Origin: Fibrella rubiginis
Lineage (GTDB): Bacteria; Bacteroidota; Bacteroidia; Cytophagales; Spirosomataceae
Length of the DNA: 64,000 nucleotides
Assembly: GCF_017353185.1 (NCBI RefSeq)
Contig: NZ_JAFMYV010000003.1
Location: forward strand, 310,001 to 374,000
Direction of reading: 5' to 3'
The stretch's first letter is position 1; each line of letters starts with the position of its first letter. Shown piece by piece: positions 27,667 to 35,908 of this stretch. A model generated the notes under the pieces. That model did no database searches. It was not told where the DNA came from and saw nothing but the letters and a program-made list of their open reading frames with translations. A program made the position numbers and the translations under genes.

Positions 27667-28569
27667 TTAATAATCGCCTTCTTCTTCCATGGCCCGGCGC
27701 ACTGATCCCGGCGTTGATTCGTCAGACCGGGTTTGTGTCTGGCCAATGGAGTCGATGGCGCTCAGCAGACCGTTTCCTTCTTTTTCTTCTACCAGATTGA
27801 AGTATTGGAACGCCGCCGCCGTAGCCGACAACGCCTGTAACAACGACGTACCGAGCGAGGAAATGGCCGTGAGAATGATTGACAGAATAGACAGCTCTTT
27901 CAGCGCACTCGTACCGAGCATAATCGTAACGATGCCCGCAGGCAGCGTGAATACCATGCCTATAATGCTGGCTACAATGCCCATCACCATCAGCAGCCCA
28001 AGGGTGGCCCACCAATTGTCGCTGATAAGGCTGAAACTACGACTAATTGCCTTGCCAACGTCGGCCCGTTCGAACACCAGGATGGAGGTAGCCAGTGATA
28101 GCGCAACAGTAACGTATATGCCGGGCAGCACCAGCAACACAAAAGCGAAACCGATGATAAACAACGAGGCAACGCCCAGCATCAGGCCCGACCCGATAAA
28201 CTGCTGCACCTCGGCCCATACATCGCTCACCTCAATGTTGCGGTCAGGTTGCTGTATATACAGCCGAATGTAGCAGTACGTAACTAAGCTCGTCAGCAGA
28301 TAACCGAGCGCCTGAAAAAGTACGCCCACCAATACACCACCAGAAAACAGGCTGCTATAGAACCCCACTAAGCCTTCGGGCGTATTCACGGTGTGGGCGT
28401 TGCCTAGTATACCAACCTGTGCGTAGCCGGTGATGACGCCACCAATAAGTGCCACAGGGCCAGCAATGTAGAGCAGCGCCACACCTAACCCCTTGATCTG
28501 CTCAATCAGAAAAGCGAAGGTGGCGTTGATCTTTTCGCCGAAATCGCGACGTTTTGCGAAAGTGGTCAT
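27667..28569 (-). CDS. GDPD-associated-type multi-pass membrane protein
   Basis: The 300-residue protein starts at 28569 (TTFAKRRDFGEKINATFAF); the longer frame upstream is inside the SpoIIM gene. It has about six membrane segments: GLGVALLYIAGPVALIGGVI, GVLVGVLFQALGYLLTSLV, FIIGFAFVLLVLPGIYV and others. The WxxV..FLVLPGIYV pattern resembles the membrane domain associated with glycerophosphodiester phosphodiesterases and YciC-like proteins. No catalytic site is seen. It sits between SpoIIM and DUF4129 genes in the cluster. Confidence 0.7.
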   Translation of the reverse strand: MTTFAKRRDFGEKINATFAFLIEQIKGLGVALLYIAGPVALIGGVITGYAQVGILGNAHTVNTPEGLVGFYSSLFSGGVLVGVLFQALGYLLTSLVTYCYIRLYIQQPDRNIEVSDVWAEVQQFIGSGLMLGVASLFIIGFAFVLLVLPGIYVTVALSLATSILVFERADVGKAISRSFSLISDNWWATLGLLMVMGIVASIIGMVFTLPAGIVTIMLGTSALKELSILSIILTAISSLGTSLLQALSATAAAFQYFNLVEEKEGNGLLSAIDSIGQTQTRSDESTPGSVRRAMEEEGDY

Positions 28570-28582
28570 GGATAAAACCAGT

Positions 28583-29521
28583 CTATTGGCTTTTGTTGAG
28601 CCGGATGGGGTACAAGATAAAATACCAGATGATAAACGCCGCCGACAGACCAATAATGAGCAAGCTGATTACCGGAGGCAAGGTAAGCCGCGTGACGAAG
28701 CTTTCCAGAAAGCCCGCCATGATAAATATCGGTACCAATCCAATCACGATTTTCAGTCCCTGCTTGGCCCCCCGCCTGAACGACTCCATGCGGGTGAAAG
28801 TACCCGGAAACAGGATGCTATTTCCCATGGTAAGCCCCGCGCAGCCGGCAATCACGATGGCCGAAATTTCGAGGGTCCCATGAATCCAAATTTTCAATAT
28901 AGAGTCGAGCAGGAGACCACGTTCGTAGAAGAATGCCTGAAAAGCTCCCAGCATGATGCCATTATAGAATAGCAGCGACAACGTACCGACCGAGGCGATG
29001 ACACCCGCCACAAACGCCCGGAACGCCACGCCAATGTTGTTGAGGGTGATGCCAAAAAACATCGATACCTGATCACTCTTGCCGTATACGTCGAGTGGAT
29101 TGCCCTTTTTGATGTTCTCCAGCGTCATGTTCACGTACTCGTCGCCCATGATGAGACGCACAAACGTGGGGTCATTAATGGCCGACACCCAGCCAATGAG
29201 GCAGGCCACGCCAAAGAAAATAGCCGATACCGCCAGCAACCGGTGCGAGTGGTAGAACAGCGTAGGTAGCTCACGGGTCCAAAATGAAACAAACCGCCCC
29301 CGTTCTTCGCGCTTGTTCTGCATCAGGCCCCTGTGCATCTGCGCCGCCATGCCGTTGAGGTACCGCGTTACGTTGGCATTAGGGTAAAACGTACGGGCAT
29401 ACGACAGGTCGTCGGTAAGCGCCACATACCGGGCCGTCAATTCGTCGGGATCAGTAGTGGGGTTATTTTCTATATCGGCCCACTTGTCGGCGTTCCGTTT
29501 CACAAAGGCGGCTTCACGCAT
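28583..29521 (-). CDS. SpoIIM-like (stage II sporulation protein M family) membrane protein
   Basis: The 312-residue protein starts at 29521 (REAAFVKRNADKWADIE); earlier ATGs in the frame lie within the heptad repeat. The N-terminal half is helical and soluble. The C-terminal half carries the SpoIIM domain: FFGITLNNIGVAFRAFVAGV, GIMLGAFQAFFYERG and HGTLEISAIVIAGCAGLTMG. In non-sporulating bacteria this domain is common next to RDD and MoxR genes. It is the first gene of the minus-strand cluster. A tandem 7-mer block begins immediately upstream of its start codon. Confidence 0.88.
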   Translation of the reverse strand: MREAAFVKRNADKWADIENNPTTDPDELTARYVALTDDLSYARTFYPNANVTRYLNGMAAQMHRGLMQNKREERGRFVSFWTRELPTLFYHSHRLLAVSAIFFGVACLIGWVSAINDPTFVRLIMGDEYVNMTLENIKKGNPLDVYGKSDQVSMFFGITLNNIGVAFRAFVAGVIASVGTLSLLFYNGIMLGAFQAFFYERGLLLDSILKIWIHGTLEISAIVIAGCAGLTMGNSILFPGTFTRMESFRRGAKQGLKIVIGLVPIFIMAGFLESFVTRLTLPPVISLLIIGLSAAFIIWYFILYPIRLNKSQ

Positions 29522-29623
29522 AAATTGGATGTTGGATATTGAATGCTGGATATTGGATGTTAGACTATTGACATTGAGCCTCCGACACCTAGTATCCAAC
29601 ATCCATCATCCAACGTTCAGTTT
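29522..29623. repeat. Heptad palindrome E in a divergent gap
   Basis: Eight tandem 7-mers with consensus ATRTTGG occupy 29522-29577, directly next to the SpoIIM start codon. Four complementary 7-mers (CCAAYAT type) occupy 29596-29623. The arms pair imperfectly. The divergent RDD gene begins at 29707. This is the clearest example of the 7-nt period in the window. Confidence 0.92.
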
Positions 29624-29706
29624 AACCAAAAATCGCGAATTAGAAACAAACCTCAACCGGTATATTTGCTTTGCATCGCTTTTTAGCCTTTTGCGCTGTC
29701 TGCTCC

Positions 29707-30420
29707 ATGTCGATTGCCATAAAAACCTCTCAAAACGTACTGCTCGAATATGAACCGGCCAGTATCGGCGACCGTATTCTGGCCACCATTATTGATTATT
29801 TTGTTTTTGCCGCCTGGCTTGTGCTCACCATTGCGCTGCCCACCGGAACGGGAATGCTAGGTGGCAACAGCCCCATGAGCATAGTCTACTACAGCGTGGT
29901 GGTAGCTCTGCCCATCTTGTTCTACGATTTTCTTTGTGAATGGCTGCTCAACGGGCAGAGTATTGGCAAAATAGCCATGAAAATAAAGGTCGTTATGCTG
30001 GACGGTTCACAGCCGGGCATCGGGGCGTACCTGCTTCGGTGGCTGCTTCGGCTGATCGACATGCGCATCATGAGCGGCATTGTGGCCGTTATCAGCATAG
30101 CCGCAACGGGCAAGGGCCAACGGCTTGGTGATCTGGCGGCGGGCACTACCGTGATCCGGTTAAAGCCTAAAGTGCAGCTAAACGAAGTTACCTATTCATC
30201 ATTACCCGCCAATTACACCGTCAGTTTCCCCGACGTACAGCAACTCTCTGATCAGGATATTCAGGTAGTGCGCGAAGTGCTTCAACGAGGCACCACCGAC
30301 GCCGCCCTGCGCACGGCCGATAAGATCAAAGAAGTCCTCTCCATCACCACGAGCCTGGGCAGTTACGAGTTCCTGAACACCATTGTCAACGATTACCAGT
30401 ACTTATCCATGCAAGAATGA
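29707..30420 (+). CDS. RDD-family membrane protein
   Basis: The 237-residue protein starts at 29707 (SIAIKTSQNVLLEYEPASIGDR). It has the RDD signature GDRILATIIDYFVFAAWL (about 20-37), a helix pair, then GQSIGKIAMKIKVV and GQRLGDLAAGTTVIR. Family members are small membrane proteins, some acting as antiporters or as parts of envelope complexes. It is divergent from the SpoIIM-to-DUF58 operon, which is its usual genomic context. A soluble C-terminal extension (about 155-237) is longer than in the minimal family. Confidence 0.9.
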   Translation: MSIAIKTSQNVLLEYEPASIGDRILATIIDYFVFAAWLVLTIALPTGTGMLGGNSPMSIVYYSVVVALPILFYDFLCEWLLNGQSIGKIAMKIKVVMLDGSQPGIGAYLLRWLLRLIDMRIMSGIVAVISIAATGKGQRLGDLAAGTTVIRLKPKVQLNEVTYSSLPANYTVSFPDVQQLSDQDIQVVREVLQRGTTDAALRTADKIKEVLSITTSLGSYEFLNTIVNDYQYLSMQE

Positions 30421-30521
30421 ATGGATTTTGGCTTGGGGATTTCGGATTGGCTTCCCGGTCCGCCGGTGCGGCAAGCATACTCCTGCATCAGCCAATCCGC
30501 AATCCCCAAGCCAACATCCCC
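30421..30521. repeat. Heptad palindrome G between RDD and M20 genes
   Basis: The left arm (30421-30455) is tandem 7-mers of type nnGGATT, starting on the base after the RDD stop codon. The right arm (30494-30521) holds four complementary 7-mers and ends 5 nt before the M20 start. About 26 of 30 positions pair. The loop contains CCGCCGGTGCGG, also found in the loop of the element near 37.95 kb. Confidence 0.9.
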
Positions 30522-30526
30522 ACGTT

Positions 30527-31726
30527 ATGTTAGACCAGATCAAATCGCTTTCTCAAGAATATGCCGCCGATGCGGTTAAAACCCGTCGGTATCTGCACGC
30601 GCATCCTGAATTGTCATTTCACGAGGATAATACAGCCCGTTTTGTGGCCAGACAGCTAACAGCAATGGGTCTCTCGCCACAAACCGGCGTGGCTAATACG
30701 GGCGTGGTAGCTCTAATTGAAGGTACGCTAGCGCCGTCGGGGCAGGTGGTTGCCCTCCGCGCCGACATGGATGCCCTGCCCATCACCGAGGCCAACGATG
30801 TACCCTATAAATCGACCGTAGACGGGGTGATGCACGCCTGTGGACATGATGTGCACACGGCCAGTTTGCTCGGTACAGCCCGAATTCTGAGCCAGTTGCG
30901 CGATCAGTTTTCGGGTACGGTGAAGCTCGTTTTTCAACCCGCCGAAGAGAAAGCACCGGGCGGTGCCTCGCTCATGATCAAAGACGGCGTGCTGGAAAAC
31001 CCCCGTCCTGCGGGTATGATTGGGCAACATGTAGCGCCCAACGTACCCGTGGGTAAAATCGGTTTCCGCGAAGGCATGTATATGGCCAGCACCGACGAAA
31101 TATACATGACCATTATGGGCAAGGGAGGCCACGCTGCCATGCCCGACAACCTTGTTGACCCAGTCCTGATTGCCTCACACGTTATCGTGGCCCTGCAGCA
31201 GATCATCAGCCGGAACCGCCCCCCCGCCAGTCCGTCGGTGTTGTCGTTTGGGCGGTTTATTGCCAACGGTGTCACCAACGTCATTCCCAACGAGGTCACG
31301 ATTGAAGGCACGTTTCGGTGCATGAACGAAGAATGGCGCGAGAAGGGCATTGGCCTGATCCAGAAAATGGCCGAAACAATGGCCGAAGCGATGGGTGGCC
31401 GTTGCGAATTCACCCGCGTGAAAGGGTACCCGTTCCTCAAAAACCACCCCGAACTCACCCGCCGCCTCCGCACCCAAACCGAGGCCTATATGGGCCGCGA
31501 CAATGTAGTGGACCTCGACCTTTGGATGGCGGGCGAAGACTTCGCATTTTATTCGCAGGTGGTCGATTCGTGCTTCTATCGCCTTGGCACCCGCAACGAG
31601 TCGCGAGGCATCACCAGCGGCGTCCACACCCCCACGTTCGACATTGATGAATCGGCCCTTGCCATCGGTCCCGGCCTCATGGCTTGGCTAGCGGTGCAGG
31701 AGTTGGCAAACGTCGCAGCAGTTTGA
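30527..31726 (+). CDS. M20-family amidohydrolase/peptidase
   Basis: The 399-residue protein begins at 30527 (LDQIKSLSQEYAADAV). It has the metal site HACGHDVH (H103-H110), the catalytic and metal-binding pair E140-E141 in FQPAEEKAPGGA, and AGEDFAFYSQ near the end. This is the plan of hippurate hydrolase, IAA-amino-acid hydrolase and N-acyl-amino-acid deacetylases. It is cytoplasmic, with no signal peptide. It is separated from the RDD gene only by a palindrome; the upstream open frame into the RDD gene is not used. Confidence 0.93.
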   Translation: MLDQIKSLSQEYAADAVKTRRYLHAHPELSFHEDNTARFVARQLTAMGLSPQTGVANTGVVALIEGTLAPSGQVVALRADMDALPITEANDVPYKSTVDGVMHACGHDVHTASLLGTARILSQLRDQFSGTVKLVFQPAEEKAPGGASLMIKDGVLENPRPAGMIGQHVAPNVPVGKIGFREGMYMASTDEIYMTIMGKGGHAAMPDNLVDPVLIASHVIVALQQIISRNRPPASPSVLSFGRFIANGVTNVIPNEVTIEGTFRCMNEEWREKGIGLIQKMAETMAEAMGGRCEFTRVKGYPFLKNHPELTRRLRTQTEAYMGRDNVVDLDLWMAGEDFAFYSQVVDSCFYRLGTRNESRGITSGVHTPTFDIDESALAIGPGLMAWLAVQELANVAAV

Positions 31727-31753
31727 CGGATTAAGCTGTTCCACGTAACTTGA
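31722..31753 (+). promoter_or_regulatory. Promoter of the toxin-antitoxin-like pair
   Basis: TTTG (31722-31725), a 20-nt spacer and TAACTTGA (31746-31753) fit TTTG-N20-TAnnTTTG with two changes in the -7 element. The -33 element overlaps the M20 stop codon. Predicted start near 31760, about 20 nt before the first gene. Confidence 0.5.
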
Positions 31754-31778
31754 CAGACAAACCAGCCAACGACAGACT

Positions 31779-32027
31779 ATGACCATGGTCCATATTGCTA
31801 TTGATCTCCAGGATGAAAGCGAGGTAGAACGTGTGTTGTCCCTACTGAATCAGGAACACGTCCCACACCGGGTAGAGCGCAAAAATGTCCTTTCGGATGA
31901 AGAACGCGCTGCGGCTAGAGAACGCATCATGCGGGGTGCACCCACGCTGAATGTGGATGAAATGCTGGAATGGCTTAAGGAATCAAAAAAAGATCGTAAA
32001 CTGCCGTTCCGTGACGATGACGAATGA
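31779..32027 (+). CDS. Probable antitoxin of a VapC-type pair
   Basis: The 82-residue protein is acidic and charged, with no AbrB, MetJ or Phd signature. It begins TMVHIAIDLQDESEVERVLSLLNQEHVPHRV, a beta strand plus helix that might be a DNA-binding or ferredoxin-like unit. A helical, lysine-rich end follows (DEMLEWLKESKKDRKLPFRDDDE) that could wrap the toxin. It overlaps the following PIN gene by 4 bp (ATGA), the usual coupling of antitoxin to toxin. A second ATG two codons later is an equally good start. The antitoxin assignment rests on position and size. Confidence 0.6.
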   Translation: MTMVHIAIDLQDESEVERVLSLLNQEHVPHRVERKNVLSDEERAAARERIMRGAPTLNVDEMLEWLKESKKDRKLPFRDDDE

Positions 32028-32395
32028 TACTCCTTGATTCCAACCTTCTTATTTATTCGGCCCAAGATAAGTTTGCCTTTTTGCGTTTACTAATTAGCAA
32101 TAGCCAGACTCACATCTCGGCTATGTCCAAGCTTGAAACGTTGGGCTATCAAAAACTCTCTACTGAAGAGCGGCTTTACTTCGAAGGCATTTTTAAAACA
32201 TCACCGGTAATACCCGTCACTGATGATGTCATCGACAAGGCCGTAGAACTTCGTCAGCAAAAAAAGATGTCGGTAGGTGATTGTATCATTGCTGCTACCG
32301 CACTGCTGAATGGCTTCGACCTCTATACGAATAACGCGGCTGACTTCGCCCATATTCCTGACTTGAATGTGGTAAACCCGCTTGGTAATCAGTAG
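32024..32395 (+). CDS. PIN-domain ribonuclease, VapC-type toxin
   Basis: The 123-residue protein has the PIN acidic residues D5 (LLDSNLLIY), E38 (SKLETLGY) and D86 (SVGDCIIAATA), with TNNAADF (about 102-108) at the usual place of the fourth. VapC toxins cut tRNA or rRNA when freed from their antitoxin. It follows its presumed antitoxin with a 4-bp overlap and ends before a bidirectional terminator shared with infB. Confidence 0.88.
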   Translation: MILLDSNLLIYSAQDKFAFLRLLISNSQTHISAMSKLETLGYQKLSTEERLYFEGIFKTSPVIPVTDDVIDKAVELRQQKKMSVGDCIIAATALLNGFDLYTNNAADFAHIPDLNVVNPLGNQ

Positions 32396-32420
32396 CTTGC
32401 AACCAGCCTATGCAAATACA

Positions 32421-32454
32421 AAAATGCCCAGTCTCTTGCGAAACCGGGCATTTT
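32421..32454. terminator. Bidirectional terminator between the PIN gene and infB
   Basis: AAAATGCCC (32421-32429) pairs with GGGCATTTT (32446-32454), with an A run before and a T run after, so it can end transcription from both sides. Confidence 0.82.
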
Positions 32455-32475
32455 TTATGCTGTAACCAATACTGA

Positions 32476-35400
32476 CTAAGCCAGCGTACGTTTCACTTCT
32501 TTTACTTCGAAGCCTTCGATTACGTCGCCTACTTCGATGTCGTTGAAATTCTTGATACTCAGACCACATTCGTAGCCGGTACGTACTTCGCTGACATCGT
32601 CTTTGAACCGTTTCAGGGCACTGATCTCGCCGGTATGGATCACGATGAAGTCGCGGATGATCCGGATTTTGTGGCTCCGCTTCACCGTACCGTCGGTCAC
32701 GTAGCAACCCGCCACCGTACCAATCTTGCTGATCTTGAATACCTCGCGCACCTCGATGTTGCCGGTGATGACCTCTTCCTGCGTTGGAGCCAACAGGCCT
32801 TCCATCGCATCTTTGATCTCGTTGATGGCATCGTAAATGATCGAATACATCCTGATTTCGATCTGCTCCTGTTCCGCCAGTCGCCGGGCATTAGCTGAGG
32901 GACGTACCTGGAAACCAATGATGATGGCATCGGCAGTCGACGCCAGCAGTACATCGGATTCAGAAATCTGACCCACCGCTTTGTGGATAATATTCACCTG
33001 CACTTCGGCCGTCGAGAGTTGCAGCAGCGAATCGGACAGGGCTTCCACCGAACCGTCTACGTCACCTTTCACGATCACGTTCAGTTCCTTGAATGACCCA
33101 ATCGCCTTCCGCCGACCAATCTCTTCCAGCGTAATGTGCTTCCGCGTCCGCAGGGTCTGCTCGCGCAGGAGTTGCTCACGCTTGTTGGCGATTTCGCGGG
33201 CCTCACGGTCCGTTTCCATCACGTTGAACTTATCACCCGCTTGTGGCGCACCGGGTAAGCCCAGGATCTGCACCGGCATAGACGGGCCAGCTTCTTTGAT
33301 GCGTTCGCCACGGTCGTTGGTCATGGCGCGAATACGACCATAGTGTGCGCCCACGAGCATAATGTCGCCTTGTTTCAGCGTGCCATTCTGCACCAGTACG
33401 GTGGTTACGTAGCCCCGACCTTTGTCGAGGGTAGCTTCCACTACCGTACCCGTTGCGCGGCGGTTAGGATTGGCTTTCAACTCCAGTACTTCGGCTTCGA
33501 GCAATACCTTCTCCAGCAGATCGTCGATACCCAAACCTGATTTAGACGAAATCTCCTGCGACTGGTATTTACCACCCCAGTCTTCCACGAGCATGTTCAT
33601 TTGCGACAGCTCGTTGCGAATCTTCTCAGCGTCGGCACCTGGCTTATCTACCTTCGAGAAGGCAAACACGATGGGTACACCCGCCACCTGTGCGTGGTTG
33701 ATGGCTTCGCGCGTTTGGGGCATGATGCTGTCATCAGCCGCAATCACGATGATAACCACGTCGGTAGCTTTGGCACCACGGGCACGCATGGCCGTAAAGG
33801 CTTCGTGACCAGGCGTATCGAGGAAGGTGACCATCCGGTCGTCCTGCGTTTTTACGCTGTAGGCACCAATGTGCTGGGTAATACCGCCGGCCTCACCAGC
33901 CGCCACTTTCGTGCGCCGGATATAGTCGAGGAGCGATGTTTTACCGTGGTCAACGTGGCCCATGATGGTCACGATTGGCGCCCGGAGTTGTAATTGCTCT
34001 TCAGTATCAGGCGTTTCGGCCAGACTGGCTTCTACTTCTTCTTCGGCAGAGACGAACTGCACGTCATAGCCGAATTCATCGGCAATGAACGTAATGGCCT
34101 CTGCATCAAGGCGTTGGTTGATCGAAACGAACATACCAGCACTGAGGCAGACCGAGATGACTTCGTTAATCGACACGTCCATCAATGATGACAAATCGTT
34201 AGCCGACACAAACTCAGTCACTCTCAGGATTTTAGCTTCCTCGTTCTCCTGCTCAATCCGTTCGCGTTCACGGTCGGCGCGGTCAGCGCGGCGATCACGA
34301 CGACGGTCGGCACCGCGGTTGGTGCGGGTGTTACCACCGGCTATCCGGGCGTTGGTAGCCCGGATACTGTCCTGTACTTCCCGTGACGTTGGTGCCTCAC
34401 GACGGTCAGTGCTACGACGGTTTTTGTCGTTGCCACTACCCGGACGCGGACCGTTGCCGGTACGATTCTGGTTGTTACCACCGCCACCCGTACGGTTTTG
34501 GTTGTTGCCACCGGCGGCACCGCCACCTGTAGTAGCCGGACGGTTCTGGTTATCGCCACCAGCCGTTGCAGGCCTGTTTTGGTTGTTGCCAGCGTTGTTA
34601 TTGTTCCGATCACCACCCTGATAAGGCGGACGGTCTCCCTGTGGGCGACGGTCTCCCTGACCCTGCTGGTTGCGGTCGTTGCGCGGCCCGTTTACCTGAC
34701 CACCCGCCTGAGGCTGGCCGGTACCGGGCTGTTGCTGCCCCTGGCCTTGTCCACCACCCTGCGGCGCGGGACCACGGCGGTCGTTGGGGCTCGGCAGGCG
34801 CTTGCGTTTGCCTTTTTTATCGCGACCAGCCGCGCCACCACCGCCCTGTGGACGATTGAACTGCGTCAGGTCAATAGTACCTTTTACGGTCAAACCTTTC
34901 AACTGCACGCTACCTTCAGCCCGGATCGTTTCGACGGGGCCGGCAGGTTCGGCAGGGGTTTCAGGCGCGGCCGGAGCGGGGGTAGCCGCAGGCTGAACTG
35001 GTTGAACGGCTTTTGGCTCAGGCGTAACCGGCACGGCTGGCTTTGGCGCAGCAGGCTGTGCCGCCACGGGTGCCGGAGCTGGTGCGGGCGTTGGCTGAGG
35101 GGCCGGAGCCGACGCCGCTGCCGCAGGCTGAACAGGTTTGGGTGCAGCCGGTGGCGTCACAGGAGCCGGGGCTGGTGCAGGTTGCACAGCTTTCGGTTCA
35201 GGCGTAACGGGTGCAGCTGGCTTTGGCGCAACGGGCTGTGCCGCCACGGGTGCCGGGGCTGGCGCGGGCGTTGGCTGGGGGGCAGCCGGGGCCGGGCGTG
35301 GTGGTTCAGGCGCCTTCGGCGGAGCCGGGCGAGCGTCTAAATCAATCTTGCCCACGACCTTCGGGCCAGACAAAATAGTGGTTGGAGCCCGCTCTATGGG

Positions 35401-35742
35401 TGCAGCGGGTTTGGGCGCCTCAGCAGGGCGCTCGGCAGCAGGGGTGCTGGCCCGACCTCTGTCATCCCGCGAGTACAGCGGCAGGTCGTCTTGTTCCCGA
35501 CGGGCAGGAGCCTCACGGTGCGAATCGGCAGAGGGAACCTCGGCCGGTTTGCGTGCCCCGTTCAGGAGATCGGTTGATTTGAACTCTTTCGCTAACACCT
35601 CCAACTGTTCCAGGTTGATTTTGGTGTTAGGGTTAATTTCCACCTTGAAACCTTTGGCAGTAAGCGTACTCGCAACAGAGGTTAGCCCTTTGTTGAGAAT
35701 TTTTGCCACTTGGCTCAGGCGCATTGACTTATCTTCTGCCAT
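32476..35742 (-). CDS. infB: Translation initiation factor IF-2
   Basis: The 1088-residue protein has an N-terminal IF2-N motif ([21 protein letters not shown]). A long Pro/Ala-rich region (about 90-290) and a Gly/Asn/Gln/Arg-rich region (about 300-480) follow. The GTPase domain has G1 GHVDHGKTS (about 597), G3 DTPGHEAF and G4 SKVD where most bacteria have NKxD. Domains II-IV follow and end [16 protein letters not shown]-2 places initiator tRNA on the ribosome. It is preceded by nusA with a palindrome between. The Pro/Ala region contains a 60-residue direct duplication. Confidence 0.98.
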   Translation of the reverse strand: MAEDKSMRLSQVAKILNKGLTSVASTLTAKGFKVEINPNTKINLEQLEVLAKEFKSTDLLNGARKPAEVPSADSHREAPARREQDDLPLYSRDDRGRASTPAAERPAEAPKPAAPIERAPTTILSGPKVVGKIDLDARPAPPKAPEPPRPAPAAPQPTPAPAPAPVAAQPVAPKPAAPVTPEPKAVQPAPAPAPVTPPAAPKPVQPAAAASAPAPQPTPAPAPAPVAAQPAAPKPAVPVTPEPKAVQPVQPAATPAPAAPETPAEPAGPVETIRAEGSVQLKGLTVKGTIDLTQFNRPQGGGGAAGRDKKGKRKRLPSPNDRRGPAPQGGGQGQGQQQPGTGQPQAGGQVNGPRNDRNQQGQGDRRPQGDRPPYQGGDRNNNNAGNNQNRPATAGGDNQNRPATTGGGAAGGNNQNRTGGGGNNQNRTGNGPRPGSGNDKNRRSTDRREAPTSREVQDSIRATNARIAGGNTRTNRGADRRRDRRADRADRERERIEQENEEAKILRVTEFVSANDLSSLMDVSINEVISVCLSAGMFVSINQRLDAEAITFIADEFGYDVQFVSAEEEVEASLAETPDTEEQLQLRAPIVTIMGHVDHGKTSLLDYIRRTKVAAGEAGGITQHIGAYSVKTQDDRMVTFLDTPGHEAFTAMRARGAKATDVVIIVIAADDSIMPQTREAINHAQVAGVPIVFAFSKVDKPGADAEKIRNELSQMNMLVEDWGGKYQSQEISSKSGLGIDDLLEKVLLEAEVLELKANPNRRATGTVVEATLDKGRGYVTTVLVQNGTLKQGDIMLVGAHYGRIRAMTNDRGERIKEAGPSMPVQILGLPGAPQAGDKFNVMETDREAREIANKREQLLREQTLRTRKHITLEEIGRRKAIGSFKELNVIVKGDVDGSVEALSDSLLQLSTAEVQVNIIHKAVGQISESDVLLASTADAIIIGFQVRPSANARRLAEQEQIEIRMYSIIYDAINEIKDAMEGLLAPTQEEVITGNIEVREVFKISKIGTVAGCYVTDGTVKRSHKIRIIRDFIVIHTGEISALKRFKDDVSEVRTGYECGLSIKNFNDIEVGDVIEGFEVKEVKRTLA
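35005..35290 (-). repeat. 180-bp direct duplication within infB
   Basis: A block including CTTTGGCGCA at 35041 recurs at 35221, exactly 180 bp away, with high identity over about 100 bp. It encodes a Pro/Ala-rich 60-residue repeat ([12 protein letters not shown], then [15 protein letters not shown]). The limits are approximate. Confidence 0.8.
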
Positions 35743-35824
35743 ACGTTCGGTTTAGACCCGACAAAATTAATGGTTGTTTATACAGTGATAACAACGGTTG
35801 ATAGATTATAAATTCCTAAGGAGA

Positions 35825-35904
35825 CGGTCAAGGTTTAAGGTTCAAGGTCTAAAGTTGTACTGCGACTGAATAAACCTTAGACCTTGAACCTTAAACTTTG
35901 ACCG
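35825..35904. repeat. Heptad palindrome C between nusA and infB
   Basis: Left arm from 35825 and right arm to 35904 match over about 32 bp with two mismatches. The arms are tandem 7-mers of type TCAAGGT/TTAAGGT/CTAAAGT. It lies 4 nt from the nusA stop and about 80 nt before infB, in a gene order that is usually one transcript. It could attenuate or process the infB message. Confidence 0.92.
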
Positions 35905-35908
35905 CCTT

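Noticed and set aside
29524-29602. N-terminal extension of the SpoIIM protein through the heptad array
   Set aside because: The extension would translate repeat DNA; the ATG at 29521 begins a normal family N-terminus.
29522-29623. Heptad arrays read as a CRISPR array
   Set aside because: Units are 7 nt with no spacers, and there are no cas genes.
34498-35340. Long open frame on the plus strand opposite the Pro/Ala-rich part of infB
   Set aside because: It is a by-product of GC-rich third positions in infB; its residue composition is Arg/Gly/Ser-rich and it has no homologous motif.
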